Part shown: in pieces, positions 53,495-62,533 of the stretch
How the letters are laid out: the number at the start of each line of letters is the position of its first letter
How positions within the stretch are numbered: the first letter of the stretch is position 1
Assembly (NCBI RefSeq): GCF_001998865.1
Contig: NZ_CP019607.1
Location: forward strand, 744,001-808,000
Direction: 5' to 3'
DNA length: 64,000 nt
Source of the DNA: Tessaracoccus flavescens
GTDB taxonomy: Bacteria; Actinomycetota; Actinomycetes; Propionibacteriales; Propionibacteriaceae
Program-made: the position numbers and the translations under genes
The notes under the pieces: generated by a model
Database searches by the model: none
What the model was told of the DNA's origin: nothing
What the model saw: the letters and a program-made list of their open reading frames with translations, nothing else

Positions 53495-53519
53495 TACTTA
53501 AGTACTTAAGTACTTGACA
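53493..53519. promoter_or_regulatory. AGTACTT iterated palindrome overlapping a -35 box
   Basis: Three head-to-tail copies of AGTACTT(A) (53493-53515) form a palindromic array whose last bases merge into TTGACA (53514-53519), a consensus -35. It looks like an operator for an element-encoded repressor (for example ribbon-helix-helix or HTH) controlling a promoter toward the right. No intact gene follows. Confidence 0.55.
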
Positions 53520-53578
53520 TCGAGTGAACGACACCAGATCACCGCTCCATTCAGCGAAATGGCGTAATGTCTCGCACT

Positions 53579-53614
53579 GGAGGTCCCCGCCGCCCCCCAA
53601 GGGCGGGGGCCTCC
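53579..53614. repeat. Strong hairpin inside the element
   Basis: ggaggtccccgcc pairs with ggcgggggcctcc (13 pairs with one G-T) around a ten-base loop. No T-run follows on the plus strand. Confidence 0.55.
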
Positions 53615-53619
53615 CCAAA

Positions 53620-54650
53620 ACACAACCTCTTAGCGTTCGCCGCCTGACGCGGGTCCACCATTGCACCCAAGCCTGCGACTAGCCGGCCGAGCCCCCAAGC
53701 CCCGGCCGGATAGTCAAGATTAGCGAAGCTACTACAGACGTGGCAAAGCCCCGTCGCAGACGGCTGGGCAGGCCTGCCATTCGCCAACTGCCCGGCCAGG
53801 CCACACCCGACACAAGTGCCCCTCGCATTTGCCAGGCAAACCTGGAACGCTACCCCACTCCGCGCCCGCCTACCAGAGCGCTGATAACCTTGGTGACGAA
53901 GCTCCTTCACCGGCCCCCGGGTCCTCCCAGCCCGGGGGCCCACCTGCGTCCAGCAGCCCGTCCAGACCAAAGCCGACCGGGCGAAGGAGCTAGTCACAAT
54001 GGCCCACAGGCGCCTCCCCGAGGAGCAGGCCACGGCGCGAAGAGAAGCTATCTCCCACGGCACCGACCTCGGCCTCTAGATCACCCAGATCGCCGCACAG
54101 ATCGACATCTCAGCCGTCACCCTGCGCGCATGGATGCGCTCCAACATGCCTGACCACATTCGACCTCAAGGAGCCCGAATCGATGCTAGAGAGCGGGAAC
54201 GACGTCACAGCATCGTCACGAGCGCCCGAGCCTAGGGCGCCACATGGACAGAAGTCGCACAGCTGGCGCAGATGAACCCCGATACGCTCTCATCCTGGGT
54301 CGATGCCCTCGCCCCACAACTGAGACGCTCTCACCCCGCCACGCCAACCGCCCCAGCCCCAGCACTCCTTAGAGTGCGCGTGCACCGAGCGTCCGGACAC
54401 CGGCTAGTGGTCTGCCCATGCTGCGAACGCTCCTTCGTCCGGCCAACACGCAGACGCCCCAGGCGCCTGCGCGACCTCTACGAGACTCACTGCCACGGAC
54501 CCTCCGCATAGCCCCGGTCACGAGAGTCCGCACGTCCCGCGCCAATCAGGTAGGGCCCCACTCGCTTCGGCTAGGTGACCCTCGTCCCAAGGCGATGGCT
54601 ACAACCATGGCTACAATCAGAAGCTTTACCGGCATGTTTCACGCTCAGAT
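53620..54650. other. Decayed cargo of the tRNA-Phe element
   Basis: No intact gene. Short stretches look like helix-turn-helix remnants: ITQIAAQIDISAVTLRAWMR (about 54079-54138) after an in-frame stop, and EVAQLAQMNPDTLSSWVDAL (about 54252-54311) followed by a CPCCERSF cysteine motif in an open frame that ends at 54511. None has a proper start and ribosome binding site. 54512-54650 holds nothing recognisable. Confidence 0.4.
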
Positions 54651-54714
54651 TGCTCTTAGCAGCGTTCGCCTGAAAAGTGAAAGGTCGCCGGTTCGACCCC
54701 GGCCCGCCAAAGAC

Positions 54715-54740
54715 AAACCCCAGGTTCGCCAGGGGTTTTT
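54715..54740 (+). terminator. Terminator beyond the right attachment repeat
   Basis: aaacccc and ggggttt (54715-54721, 54732-54738) with a ten-base loop and five T residues; equivalent in place to the terminator after tRNA-Phe, so it was probably the original one. Confidence 0.85.
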
Positions 54741-54782
54741 GCTTTGCCCCTCGGGCCCCTGTGGAGGCCCGAGGCGGCCTGA

Positions 54783-55652
54783 CTAGCGGGACGCGCTCTC
54801 CACGAGGGAGGCCATCTCCAGGGCACCCGCGGCCCTCGCCTCGGCGTCGAAGTCTGCGGGCAGCACGATCTTGAAGCCGCGCCACGCCTCCCCCGCCACG
54901 GACAGGCACTGCCCCATGGTCTCGGCGGTGAGCAGCGTCCCCCGCGGGCTGATGCCGAGCCCGGCCGGGGCGAGATGGGAGTCGATCCAGGCGCCGCCCA
55001 CCTCGTTGTCCTCCGGCGAAACGGAGGAGAAGATCACCCCGCGCAGGAGCCTCCGTGCAGCCGCCTCGCTCACGTGGGCGAGGCCGGTAGCGGCATCCCT
55101 GGTCTCGATGACGCTGCGGGCCCAGTTGATCGAGACGCCGACGCCCGCGTCCTCCGCGGCATCGAGCTCCTCGGTGAGGGTGAGGAACCCCTTCTCGACC
55201 GGGTGCTCGTCCGAGAACGCATCGCAGTGCTCGACGACGATCTCGGTGCTCCCCCAGCCCCAGGAGACGATGTCGGCGAGGGAGGCGGCGAACGCTTCGG
55301 CGTCGGCGGTACGGGTCGGCGCGCTGTGCACCTCGACGGCGACGACCTCCAGCTCTGACGCCGAGACCGCCGCATGCACCTCGCGCAGCAGGTCGAGCGC
55401 CGCGGCTCTTCCGTCCGCATCGGGTGAGGCGAGGCCGAACCGAGGATCCTCACCGACGCGGCGCATCGTCTCAGGGATCATCGTGATCACATAGCGCCAG
55501 CCCGCGGGAGCGCCCTCAGGCACCTCGATGATCCCGCCACGGAAGGGCACCTCGAGGCCCTCGACCAGCGGCGAGGCGGCAAGCGCCTCGACGAGCGGCC
55601 CGGCGTCGTCCAGTCCCCCGAACAACGCGTACCCGCCGACAATCTGCCCCAT
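54783..55652 (-). CDS. DUF4862 family protein
   Basis: 289 residues. Starts GQIVGGYALFGGLDDAGPLV, with later segments ITMIPETMRRVGEDPRFGLA, VEVHSAPTRTADAEAFAASL and GISPRGTLLTAETMGQCLSV. This matches the DUF4862 family, which looks like a TIM-barrel sugar-isomerase relative but has no known activity. ATG at 55652; long upstream extension is out of character and rejected. The terminator of the tRNA element converges on it. Confidence 0.78.
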   Translation of the reverse strand: MGQIVGGYALFGGLDDAGPLVEALAASPLVEGLEVPFRGGIIEVPEGAPAGWRYVITMIPETMRRVGEDPRFGLASPDADGRAAALDLLREVHAAVSASELEVVAVEVHSAPTRTADAEAFAASLADIVSWGWGSTEIVVEHCDAFSDEHPVEKGFLTLTEELDAAEDAGVGVSINWARSVIETRDAATGLAHVSEAAARRLLRGVIFSSVSPEDNEVGGAWIDSHLAPAGLGISPRGTLLTAETMGQCLSVAGEAWRGFKIVLPADFDAEARAAGALEMASLVESASR

Positions 55653-55881
55653 GAAAGGCCTCCATTCCCGATCGCACCGACGCCCGGCGCCACGAGCAAT
55701 TCTGCCCTCCCGCACAGCGGCACCCGAGTCGCCCCTCCTTTCGGCCCGGCTCGACGTGGCGCCGCCGCCGGTTTGCCCTTTCCGGCCCCCTCTCCTGGCA
55801 ACGGTGGCAGGGTGAATTCGGGGGCAGGTGCAGTCAGGGCAGACCGGCCGCCCGGCGCCGCCCTCCGCCGGAAGGACGACC

Positions 55882-56786
55882 ATGGCACACGATGAACAGC
55901 ACCCCTCGCTCGCCCCCGATCCACGCGCCAGATACCCGAAGATCTCCCCGCCTCAGCAACGCCAGCCGGAGCCTGGACTCGACAGCGAGCTCGATCCCAC
56001 CGCCGACCACGGAGAGCAGACCTACCAGGGTTCTGGGCGGCTCAAGGGCAGGCGGGCACTGATTACCGGAGCCGACTCGGGCATCGGGGCGGCTGTGGCG
56101 ATCGCGTTCGCCCGGGAGGAGCGCACGTGTGCATGTCGTACCTCCCCTCCGAGCGGGAGGATGCCGAGCGCATCGCACAGGCGGCCAGCGACGACGAAGC
56201 GATGGTGCACCACCTCCCCGGCGACCTGCTCGACAAGGAGTACCGCGGTTCCCTCGTGGCAGATGCCGTGAAGGAGATGGGAGGCCTCGACATCCTGGTC
56301 AACAACGCGGGCAAGCAGGTCTCGGTGGACGACATCGCAGAGCTGACCGACGACCAGGTGGAGCAGACCTTCGGCGTCAACGTGTTCGCCATGTTCACCC
56401 TCTCGAGGGATGCCGCAGCGGTGATGGAACCTGGGGCGTCGATCATCAACACCACCTCCATCCAGGCGTACGACCCGTCGGGTCATCTGCTCGACTACGC
56501 GGCGACGAAGGCGGCCATCAACACCTTCACCAAGGGGCTCGCTGAACAGCTCGGCCCCAGGGGCATCCGGGTCAATGCCGTCGCCCCAGGGCCCATCTGG
56601 ACGCCGCTGCAGCCCTCCGACGGTCAGCCCATGGAGGCCCTTCCGAAGTTCGGCCACGACACCTGGCTCGGCAGGGCCGGACAGCCGGCCGAACTCGCAG
56701 GGGCCTACGTGTTCCTGGCCGAGGACGCCGCGTCCTACATCACGGGCTCGACCATCCACGTCAACGGCGGGAAGACCTCACCCTGA
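55882..56786 (+). pseudogene. Short-chain dehydrogenase/reductase with one frameshift
   Basis: About 300 residues when joined. A YhdF/YghA-like N-terminal extension (YPKISPPQQRQPEPGLDSEL) precedes the cofactor motif ALITGADSGIGAAVAIAFAR. Near 56116 one G appears to be missing (gaggagcgc for gagggagcgc). In the next frame the protein continues AHVCMSYLPSEREDAERIAQ, LDILVNNAGKQ, INTTSIQAYD and the catalytic YAATKAAINTF to the stop. With one base restored it would be a complete oxidoreductase, so a sequencing error is possible. Confidence 0.85.
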
Positions 56787-56862
56787 CATGAGCAACCCCG
56801 AAGCCTCTGCGTCGACCCTGAGCGACGTCGTCAGCGACAACCACGGAAGGTGACGGCGCTGG

Positions 56863-57309
56863 ATGCGCGATGCCGTCCTCACCGCCTTCCTGCTCTTCGT
56901 CCTCGCCGGTGTGAGCGGGCTCTTCGATCTGACGCACCGCGCTGAGGCCGACGGCGACGGCGTCCTGGCCGTCATCGAAACCCCGCTCACCACCCGCGCA
57001 GGCTCGGACATCCAGCTGGCGCTCGACCTGACGAACGAGACCGGCCTGCCCCGTCAGGTGACGCTCAGGATCGAGCGTTCCTATCTCGCACTCTTCGAGG
57101 ACCTGTCCTTCACCCCGCAGCCCGTCGCTGAGCGGGCGGTCGCCCCTGAGGCTGTCGAGCTCGTCTTCGAAGTCCCGGAAGGGGCCAGGACGGTGCGGAT
57201 CAGCGCCGAGGGTCGCGCCGCGGACGCCTGGACCCCGACGGCGACAGGCGCCCTCACCGTCGAGCCTGGTGAGCAGGAGTTCACGTTGCGGACCTGGCGG
57301 CTGCCCTGA
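56863..57309 (+). CDS. Hypothetical exported protein
   Basis: 148 residues with one N-terminal hydrophobic helix (AVLTAFLLFVLAGVSGLFDL) that could be a signal or anchor, then a beta-rich domain (SDIQLALDLTNETGLPRQVT) that reads like an immunoglobulin-like fold. No family recognised. Its stop shares a base with the start of the DUF421 gene (TGATG), so the two are made together. Confidence 0.6.
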   Translation: MRDAVLTAFLLFVLAGVSGLFDLTHRAEADGDGVLAVIETPLTTRAGSDIQLALDLTNETGLPRQVTLRIERSYLALFEDLSFTPQPVAERAVAPEAVELVFEVPEGARTVRISAEGRAADAWTPTATGALTVEPGEQEFTLRTWRLP

Positions 57310-57788
57310 TGGACATCGTCATCCGGGCCCTGATCGCCTTCATCCTGCTCTGGCTCCTCGCCCGCACCGCCGGGCGCGGCACCCTGGGTGAGCTCAGTTC
57401 CTTCGATCTGCTGGTCTTCGTCACCATGGGCGACCTCGTCCAGCAGGGCATCACGGGAGAGGACAGGAGCCTCACCGGCGGGCTCCTCGCAGTCGCGACC
57501 TTCGTCGTCCTCGCCGTGGTCATGAACTTCGCCATGGCGAAGTGGCCGAGAGTCGGCCGCGCCCTGGAGGGGTCACCCGTGATCCTGCTCCGGGAAGGGA
57601 AGATCAGTCACCTGGCGATGAAGCGTCAGCGCATCACCACCGCCGAACTGCTGAGCGCCGCCCGACAGTCCGGCTACGAGAGCCTCGACTCCGTCCTGCT
57701 CGCCATCCTCGAGACCAACGGGAAGATCTCGTTCTTCGACAAGAGCAGATCGGGAGGCGGATCGGACGCAGGGCCGGAGGCCGGGTAG
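57309..57788 (+). CDS. DUF421 (YetF-like) membrane protein
   Basis: 159 residues: membrane helices at the N-terminus (VIRALIAFILLWLLARTAGR and LLAVATFVVLAVVMNFAMA) enclosing GELSSFDLLVFVTMGDLVQQ, then the C-terminal cytosolic domain VILLREGKISHLAMKRQRIT with LETNGKISFF, as in the DUF421/YetF family of spore and envelope proteins. Function not established. Confidence 0.88.
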   Translation: MDIVIRALIAFILLWLLARTAGRGTLGELSSFDLLVFVTMGDLVQQGITGEDRSLTGGLLAVATFVVLAVVMNFAMAKWPRVGRALEGSPVILLREGKISHLAMKRQRITTAELLSAARQSGYESLDSVLLAILETNGKISFFDKSRSGGGSDAGPEAG

Positions 57789-57881
57789 CAGACCACGAGC
57801 GCCGGACAGCCGGCGACCACGACCTGGGGGAAGACAACCGGCTCCGCCGGTACGCGGACCGGCAACGGAAAGGAATCGATC

Positions 57882-60114
57882 ATGGCCACGAAGAAGCCGA
57901 CGAACAGCAAGCCCGCAGCAGGCGATCCAGCGGGGGCCCGCACGGACCTCACCCCGCCCGCCGGCCCGGGGGTTGAGAAACCCTCTGTTGAGGAGCCGAC
58001 GAAGCCCGTGCCCCCACCCGGGCCGAAGGCCTCCCAGAGCGGGCCCGCCACGATGGGGCCGACCGGAGCGCCGACGGAGGCGCCGCAGTCCACCAACGCG
58101 CAGCAGGGCGAGTACCTGACCACCTCGCAGGGGGCCCGGCTTCGCTCGACGGACCACTCGCTGAAGGCCGGGCCGCGAGGCCCCGTCCTGCTGCAGGACC
58201 ACCACCTCCGCGAGAAGATCACCCACTTCGACCACGAACGGATCCCCGAGCGGGTCGTCCACGCCCGAGGGGCCGGCGCCCACGGAATCTTCGTGGCGAA
58301 CGGACGGGCGTCCACCCTCCCGAGCCTCCTTCCTCCGCAAGGGCGTCGAGACCCCTGTCTTCGTCCGCTTCTCCACGGTGGCCGGCTTCCGGGGCTCGGC
58401 AGACACGGTCCGCGACACCCGCGGCTTCGCCACCAAGTTCTACACCGACGAAGGCAACTACGACCTGGTGGGCAACAACATCCCCGTCTTCTTCATCCAG
58501 GAGGGGATCAAGTTCCCCGACATCATCCACGCCGTCAAGCCGGAGCCAGACCGCGAGATCCCCCAGGCCCAGAGCGCGCACGACACGTTCTGGGACTTCG
58601 TCTCGCTGCACACCGAGGCGCAGGCGCACGTCGCATGGAGCATGTCGGACAGGGCGATCCCGCTCTCCTTCCGGACCATGGAGGGCTTCGGCGTGCACAC
58701 GTTCCGGATGATCAACGAGGGCGGGGAGACCTCGCTGGTGAAGTTCCACTGGAAGCCCCGGCAGGGGGTGCACTCCCAGGTGTGGGAGGAGACCCAGCTC
58801 ACGGCAGGAAAGGACCCGGACTTCCAGCGACGCGATCTCTACGACGCGATCGACGCCGGGGCCTACCCGATGTGGGACCTCGGCGTGCAGGTCTTCCCGG
58901 ACACCGAGGACGAGACCTTCGAGGGCATCGACCTGCTCGACCCGACCAAGCTGGTCCCGGAGGAGCTCAGTCCCGTGGAGATCATCGGCACCATGACGCT
59001 CACCCACCGGCCGGTGAACTTCTTCGCCGAGGTCGAGCAGGTCATGTTCAACCCGGGCAATCTGGTGCCCGGTATCGATGTGACCAACGACCCGCTGCTC
59101 CAGGTGAGGCTCTTCTCCTACATCGACACCCAGATCACGCGCCTCGGTGGACCGAACTTCGCCCAGTTGCCGATCAACCGTGCTCACTGCCCCGTCAACG
59201 ACATGTTCCGCGACGGCTTCCATCAGGACGCCGTCCACAGCGGCGTCGCCCCATACCGGCCGAACTCGCTCGACGGAGGAAACCCGGCCGAGGCCGACGA
59301 CGACAGCGCCGCCTTCATCGACGTGCCGGGCCGGGTCGAGGGCGAGAAGGTGCGCGAGCTCTCGAGCAGCTTCGACGACCACTTCAGCCAGGTCACCCTC
59401 TTCGTGCGCTCGCTCAGTGAGGTGGAGTTCGAGCATCTCGTGCAGGCGTACACCTTCGAGCTGTCCAAGTGCTACGAGCAGGCGATCCGGGAACGCCAGG
59501 TGCAGTGCCTGGCGGACATCGATGAGCGCCTGTGCGCACGGGTGGCCTCCAACCTCGGGCTTCCCGCACCCGCACCGCGGAGCGCACCAGGCGACCCCGA
59601 GCCGAGCCCTGCCCTCTCGCAGCATCGCGGCACGTGGCCGGTCGCCGGCCGCAAGCTGGCCCTCGTGACCGGCGCGACGCAGGACGGGGTGCCCGAGGCG
59701 AAACAGGCAGCCGAGGCCGCCGGACTCGTGCCGCTGGTGGTTGCACCGTCCGGAGGAACGGGCGTCGACAGGACCTTCCTCACGGCGGCATCGATCGAGT
59801 TCGACGCCGTCCTCGTGCTCGATGCTCCCCCGCCTGCTGCAGACTCGGCCGTGGAGGGCCGGGCAGAGGACGATGCCGCGCCGCAGCTCGACCCTCGAGC
59901 GGCCAGGCTGCTGGGCGAGATGTACCGGCACTGCAAGCCCATCGCGACCACTCCGGAGGCCACCTCTGCGCTCTCCTATGCGGGGCTGCCGAACAAGGGT
60001 CCTGGCCTGGTCAGCGCCGCCGCGGACGCGGCGGTCACGAAGCTCGCCGCGCTGTTGGAGCAGCACCGCGTGTGGGACCGCTTCCCACCGGAGGGCGGAG
60101 GCGACCGGAGCTAG
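57882..60114 (+). pseudogene. katE: Large-subunit catalase (KatE/HPII type) with one frameshift
   Basis: About 740 residues in two frames. The first (57882 to about 58318) has a proline-rich extension, then [20 protein letters not shown] and [15 protein letters not shown] with the catalytic His. One indel later the text continues [57 protein letters not shown] (heme-ligand Tyr) and a C-terminal DJ-1-like domain (RKLALVTGATQDGVPEAK). Two bases more or one less near 58318 would give a full clade II catalase, so a sequencing error cannot be excluded. Confidence 0.88.
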
Positions 60115-60117
60115 AAT
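60112..60117 (+). promoter_or_regulatory. -10 box of the YdeI-like gene
   Basis: TAGAAT lies seven bases before the ATG at 60125, right at the katE stop. Confidence 0.4.
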
Positions 60118-60124
60118 CTGGTGA

Positions 60125-60508
60125 ATGAAGACCGAGACCCTCCCCGCAGGCACCGTGCACGACGTCGTCCCAGACGATCTGGCCGCGGCCCTCGCCTGCG
60201 ACGACGCCGCGATGGAGGCTTGGCTCGACATCACTCCCCTCGCCCGCAACGAGTGGATCTGCCTGGTCACCGACGCGAAGCAGGACAAGACGCGCGTGCG
60301 TCGCCTGGAGCGCACCATCTCCCAACTGGGCGACGGGCACCGCCGTCCCTGCTGCTGGCCGGGCTGCGCCACCGGGAGCGCAACGGCAGGTAGTCAGCCC
60401 TCGGCGCCAGCTCCCGCCCCGACCAGGTCGAGCTGGGCTGCGATCTCCTCCGCGGAGACGGCGCCCTTCAGGATCGACGCCACGTTGCCCTCGGCGTCGA
60501 TGAAGTAG
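60125..60508 (+). CDS. YdeI/OmpD-associated family small protein
   Basis: 127 residues as an open frame. The conserved part is TVHDVVPDDLAAALACDDAA, LDITPLARNEWICLVTDAKQ and RRPCCWPGC, the C-terminal module of the YdeI family. After CCWPGC the frame runs on for 45 low-complexity residues across the convergent thioredoxin gene. Family members usually end soon after this motif, and the +1 frame would give RHRERNGR and stop at 60393, so one indel may have extended it. Confidence 0.68.
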   Translation: MKTETLPAGTVHDVVPDDLAAALACDDAAMEAWLDITPLARNEWICLVTDAKQDKTRVRRLERTISQLGDGHRRPCCWPGCATGSATAGSQPSAPAPAPTRSSWAAISSAETAPFRIDATLPSASMK

Positions 60509-60948
60509 TGGGTGGGCACCGAGTTGGCAAGGTAGCGAAGCGAGATCTCACCGATCGGGTCGGGAACGTTGCGGATCGTCAGATCGAGCCGCTCGGCGTA
60601 GTCCGTGACCAGCCCGCGGTCCTCGCGCAGATAGATGGCCACGATGTCGATGTCCTCCGCGGCCTCCTCCACATCGGGAAGCTCGGCCCGGCAGATCGAG
60701 CACCAGGTCGCCTGGAACAGCAACCAGACTGGACGGCCGCGGTAGTCCTCGAGCGAGGCGGGCTCGCCGTCGATGTCCATGGCCTTGAACCCTGGTGCCG
60801 CCGAGCCGACCTTCGGAGCCTCCGTGGCTGCCACCGGCTCCTCCGTCGCGGCAGAGGGGTTCCCCTTGATCAGGTACACGGCCACGAGGACGAGGGCCAC
60901 CAGCGCGACGAGGCCGACGATCCCCAGGGGCCTTCCCCGCTCACGCAT
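60394..60948 (-). CDS. Membrane-anchored thioredoxin-like protein (TlpA/ResA type)
   Basis: 184 residues. One N-terminal helix (LGIVGLVALVALVLVAVYLI), then a thioredoxin fold outside the membrane with active site ATWCSICRAELPDVE and the cis-Pro region NSVPTHYFIDAEGNV. ResA-like proteins reduce apocytochrome cysteines before heme attachment, which fits the neighbouring remnants of ccsB, nrfA and nrfH. The start overlaps the ccsB remnant by eight bases. It may be the only gene of this cluster still intact. Confidence 0.88.
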   Translation of the reverse strand: MRERGRPLGIVGLVALVALVLVAVYLIKGNPSAATEEPVAATEAPKVGSAAPGFKAMDIDGEPASLEDYRGRPVWLLFQATWCSICRAELPDVEEAAEDIDIVAIYLREDRGLVTDYAERLDLTIRNVPDPIGEISLRYLANSVPTHYFIDAEGNVASILKGAVSAEEIAAQLDLVGAGAGAEG

Positions 60949-61403
60949 AGGAATGCAGGCCTCCGAAGAAGTGGTTGCCGAAGTACGCGAACAGCACGGT
61001 GATGAAGCTGCGCACCAGCATCCAGGCGGCCTTGCGGCCTCGGCATTCGCGGACAACGCGCACTGCCGGAAGGCACCGTACCGAGCCGGCGTGGACGGTG
61101 GCCGTCATCTCGCTCGTGCGGAGGTACGACTCGTACTGGGCCGGGAAGTTCTGGCCCCAGACGGCGGGGTCGGCGATGGTGTCGTCGAGGTCGACGACGT
61201 TCGCGAACGAGTCGCCTGCCTCTTCGGGCCGCTCGATGATGTTGGCGAGCAGAGCGGTGATTCCCGCCGTGACGACCCGCCGTCAGGGCGATCGCTGCGA
61301 TGACGAGGCCGACGGTGCGGCGCCTCTTCTTCGGGACGGGAGTCTCCGACGTGGAATCACTGTTTTCTGGCTGCGTCCTGGTGGCGTCCGGGGTCCGCCA
61401 TGT
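60941..61403 (-). pseudogene. Deletion fusion of nrfA 5' end and ccsB 3' end
   Basis: On the minus strand the first part is NrfA (cytochrome c nitrite reductase): RRRTVGLVIAAIALTAG, one frameshift, then ALLANIIERPEEAGDSFANV, DPAVWGQNFPAQYESYLRTS and EMTATVHAGS. In the same frame and without a break it becomes the C-terminus of the cytochrome c synthesis protein CcsB: GRKAAWMLVRSFITVLFAYF then GNHFFGGLHSYA and stop at 60941. Everything between (most of nrfA and ccsA/resB/ccsB) has been deleted. No heme motif is left. Confidence 0.8.
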
Positions 61404-61406
61404 CTC

Positions 61407-61861
61407 TCACCCTGTCCCGTGACCGACGTCGGAGCGGCAACGGGTGCAGTTGACCTGGTCGCTGCCTGCTGTCCTGCGCATATCGCTGGTGAACTCAGAG
61501 TGACAGTAGAGACAGGCCTCGTTCGTCACTGCACGGTTGGAATCACGGATCTCGATGTTCTCGGGGTACCAGCCGGTCGTGAACTTCAGCCCGTGGCAGA
61601 ACCCGTTGTCTGCCTTGACGTAGTACTTGCTGACGACGTCGTCGTGCGGCGCGTGTAAGTCGTTGCACGTCGCGACGTTGGTGTGGCTGCCAGCGAGCCA
61701 GGCGTCGTAGTGGTCCTCCATGACGTGGCAGTTCGCGCAGGAGGCCGGATCGTTGCCCAGGTGGGAGATGCCCTTGGCGTAGATGAACGCGAACAGCCCG
61801 ACGCCGATCAACGAACCCACGACGAAGACTCCCGCGATGAGCAGAAGATTCTTCTTCGATT
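61407..61861 (-). pseudogene. nrfH: nrfH, cytochrome c nitrite reductase small subunit, degenerate
   Basis: The membrane anchor LLLIAGVFVVGSLIGVGLFA and NrfH sequence GFCHGLKFTTGWYPENIEIR are clear, but of four CxxCH heme sites only CANCH and CLYCH remain. The second is CNDLH and the fourth CTRCR. The start codon seems lost: the frame opens after a TAA with TCG AAG AAG (SKKNLLL). A GTG at 61820 is available but lies inside the membrane helix. Directly upstream of the nrfA remnant, as in nrfHA operons. Confidence 0.82.
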
Positions 61862-62108
61862 AGCTGACGTAGGTCCCGCGGTTCTCGAGGATCGTCTCCG
61901 CGTCCTGTTGGTGGTAGGCGAGGTATCCGCGCCACGGTCTCGAATCGTCGCGCTGGTCGCCGATCTCTGCGGCGAGGCAGGTGCCGCACCACGTGAAGCC
62001 CTCCCGACCGATCAACCGGATCCCGGCCAGCTCGTCGAAGGCGACGGCGTGTGCCGACGTGGGCGGCCCGCCGAGCGCGGCCTGCTGCGCCCGCCGTCGG
62101 GCGATCAC
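61860..62108 (-). CDS. Hypothetical protein with a CxxC motif
   Basis: 82 residues from a GTG at 62108: MIARRRAQQAALGGPPTSAH, then GIRLIGREGFTWCGTCLAAE and GYLAYHQQDAETILENRGTY. The single WCGTC could bind metal. The stop touches the beginning of nrfH. Not a family I know; its codon use is normal for the genome. Confidence 0.5.
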   Translation of the reverse strand: MIARRRAQQAALGGPPTSAHAVAFDELAGIRLIGREGFTWCGTCLAAEIGDQRDDSRPWRGYLAYHQQDAETILENRGTYVS

Positions 62109-62116
62109 CTCGACGA

Positions 62117-62346
62117 CTAAGCTAAGGACACTTGCTCCTCGGAAGCGGTGCCGGGAGCGGGATCGTCGGGATCGTCGGGATCGGCGAGGAACTCCTCGAG
62201 CCGGTCGAGGTAGCCGTCCGGATCGCTCTCGTCGGTCAGGACGACGCGCCACGTCTCCGCGAGGAGACATGGCGCGTCGTCGGACGCGAGCCCCAGCCAT
62301 CGGGCACGGCGGAACCCGCATACGGCTGGTACCGCGCTGCTGACAT
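62117..62346 (-). pseudogene. Hypothetical protein remnant, frameshifted
   Basis: From an ATG at 62346 the frame reads RYQPYAGSAVPDGW, then in the neighbouring frame LGLASDDAPCLLAETWRVVL and ESDPDGYLDRLEEFLADPDD, ending at a TAG (62119-62117). The two halves together look like one small acidic protein with an indel near 62300. 62347-62533 has no gene I can support. Confidence 0.4.
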
Positions 62347-62533
62347 GCGGCGAGTCTGCGCCGCGCTTGGCTCAGTACAACACGGCGAGCGCCTCCGCGA
62401 ACAGCCAGGTCGAAGAGGACGCCGCCTCGTGGCAGCGCGGAAGTTGGCGCACGCAGGCATTGACAGGGATCATCGTTCGACCTCCTCTCGGGTCACTCGG
62501 GCGTGGACCGCTTCGTCCACAGGGGTGATGTCA

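Larger units (their letters stand above)
52259..54705. mobile_element. Small degenerate integrative element in tRNA-Phe
   Basis: Bounded by a perfect 49-bp direct repeat (52259-52307 and 54657-54705) made of the 3' part of tRNA-Phe. Inside are a broken tyrosine integrase gene next to the intact tRNA, an iterated AGTACTT operator, and fragments of small HTH-like reading frames. Both ends are followed by similar terminators, the outer one (54715-54740) presumably the original one of the tRNA. About 2.4 kb. Cargo is too decayed to type (phage satellite, ICE or plasmid relic). Confidence 0.82.

Noticed and set aside
54272..54511. A 79-residue gene inside the tRNA-Phe element
   Set aside because: The recognisable HTH-like text begins upstream of its ATG, where the frame has no start codon or RBS, so it is treated as decayed cargo.
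58219..60372. A 717-codon open frame antisense to the catalase gene
   Set aside because: Same GC-skew artefact; the plus strand carries unmistakable catalase motifs.
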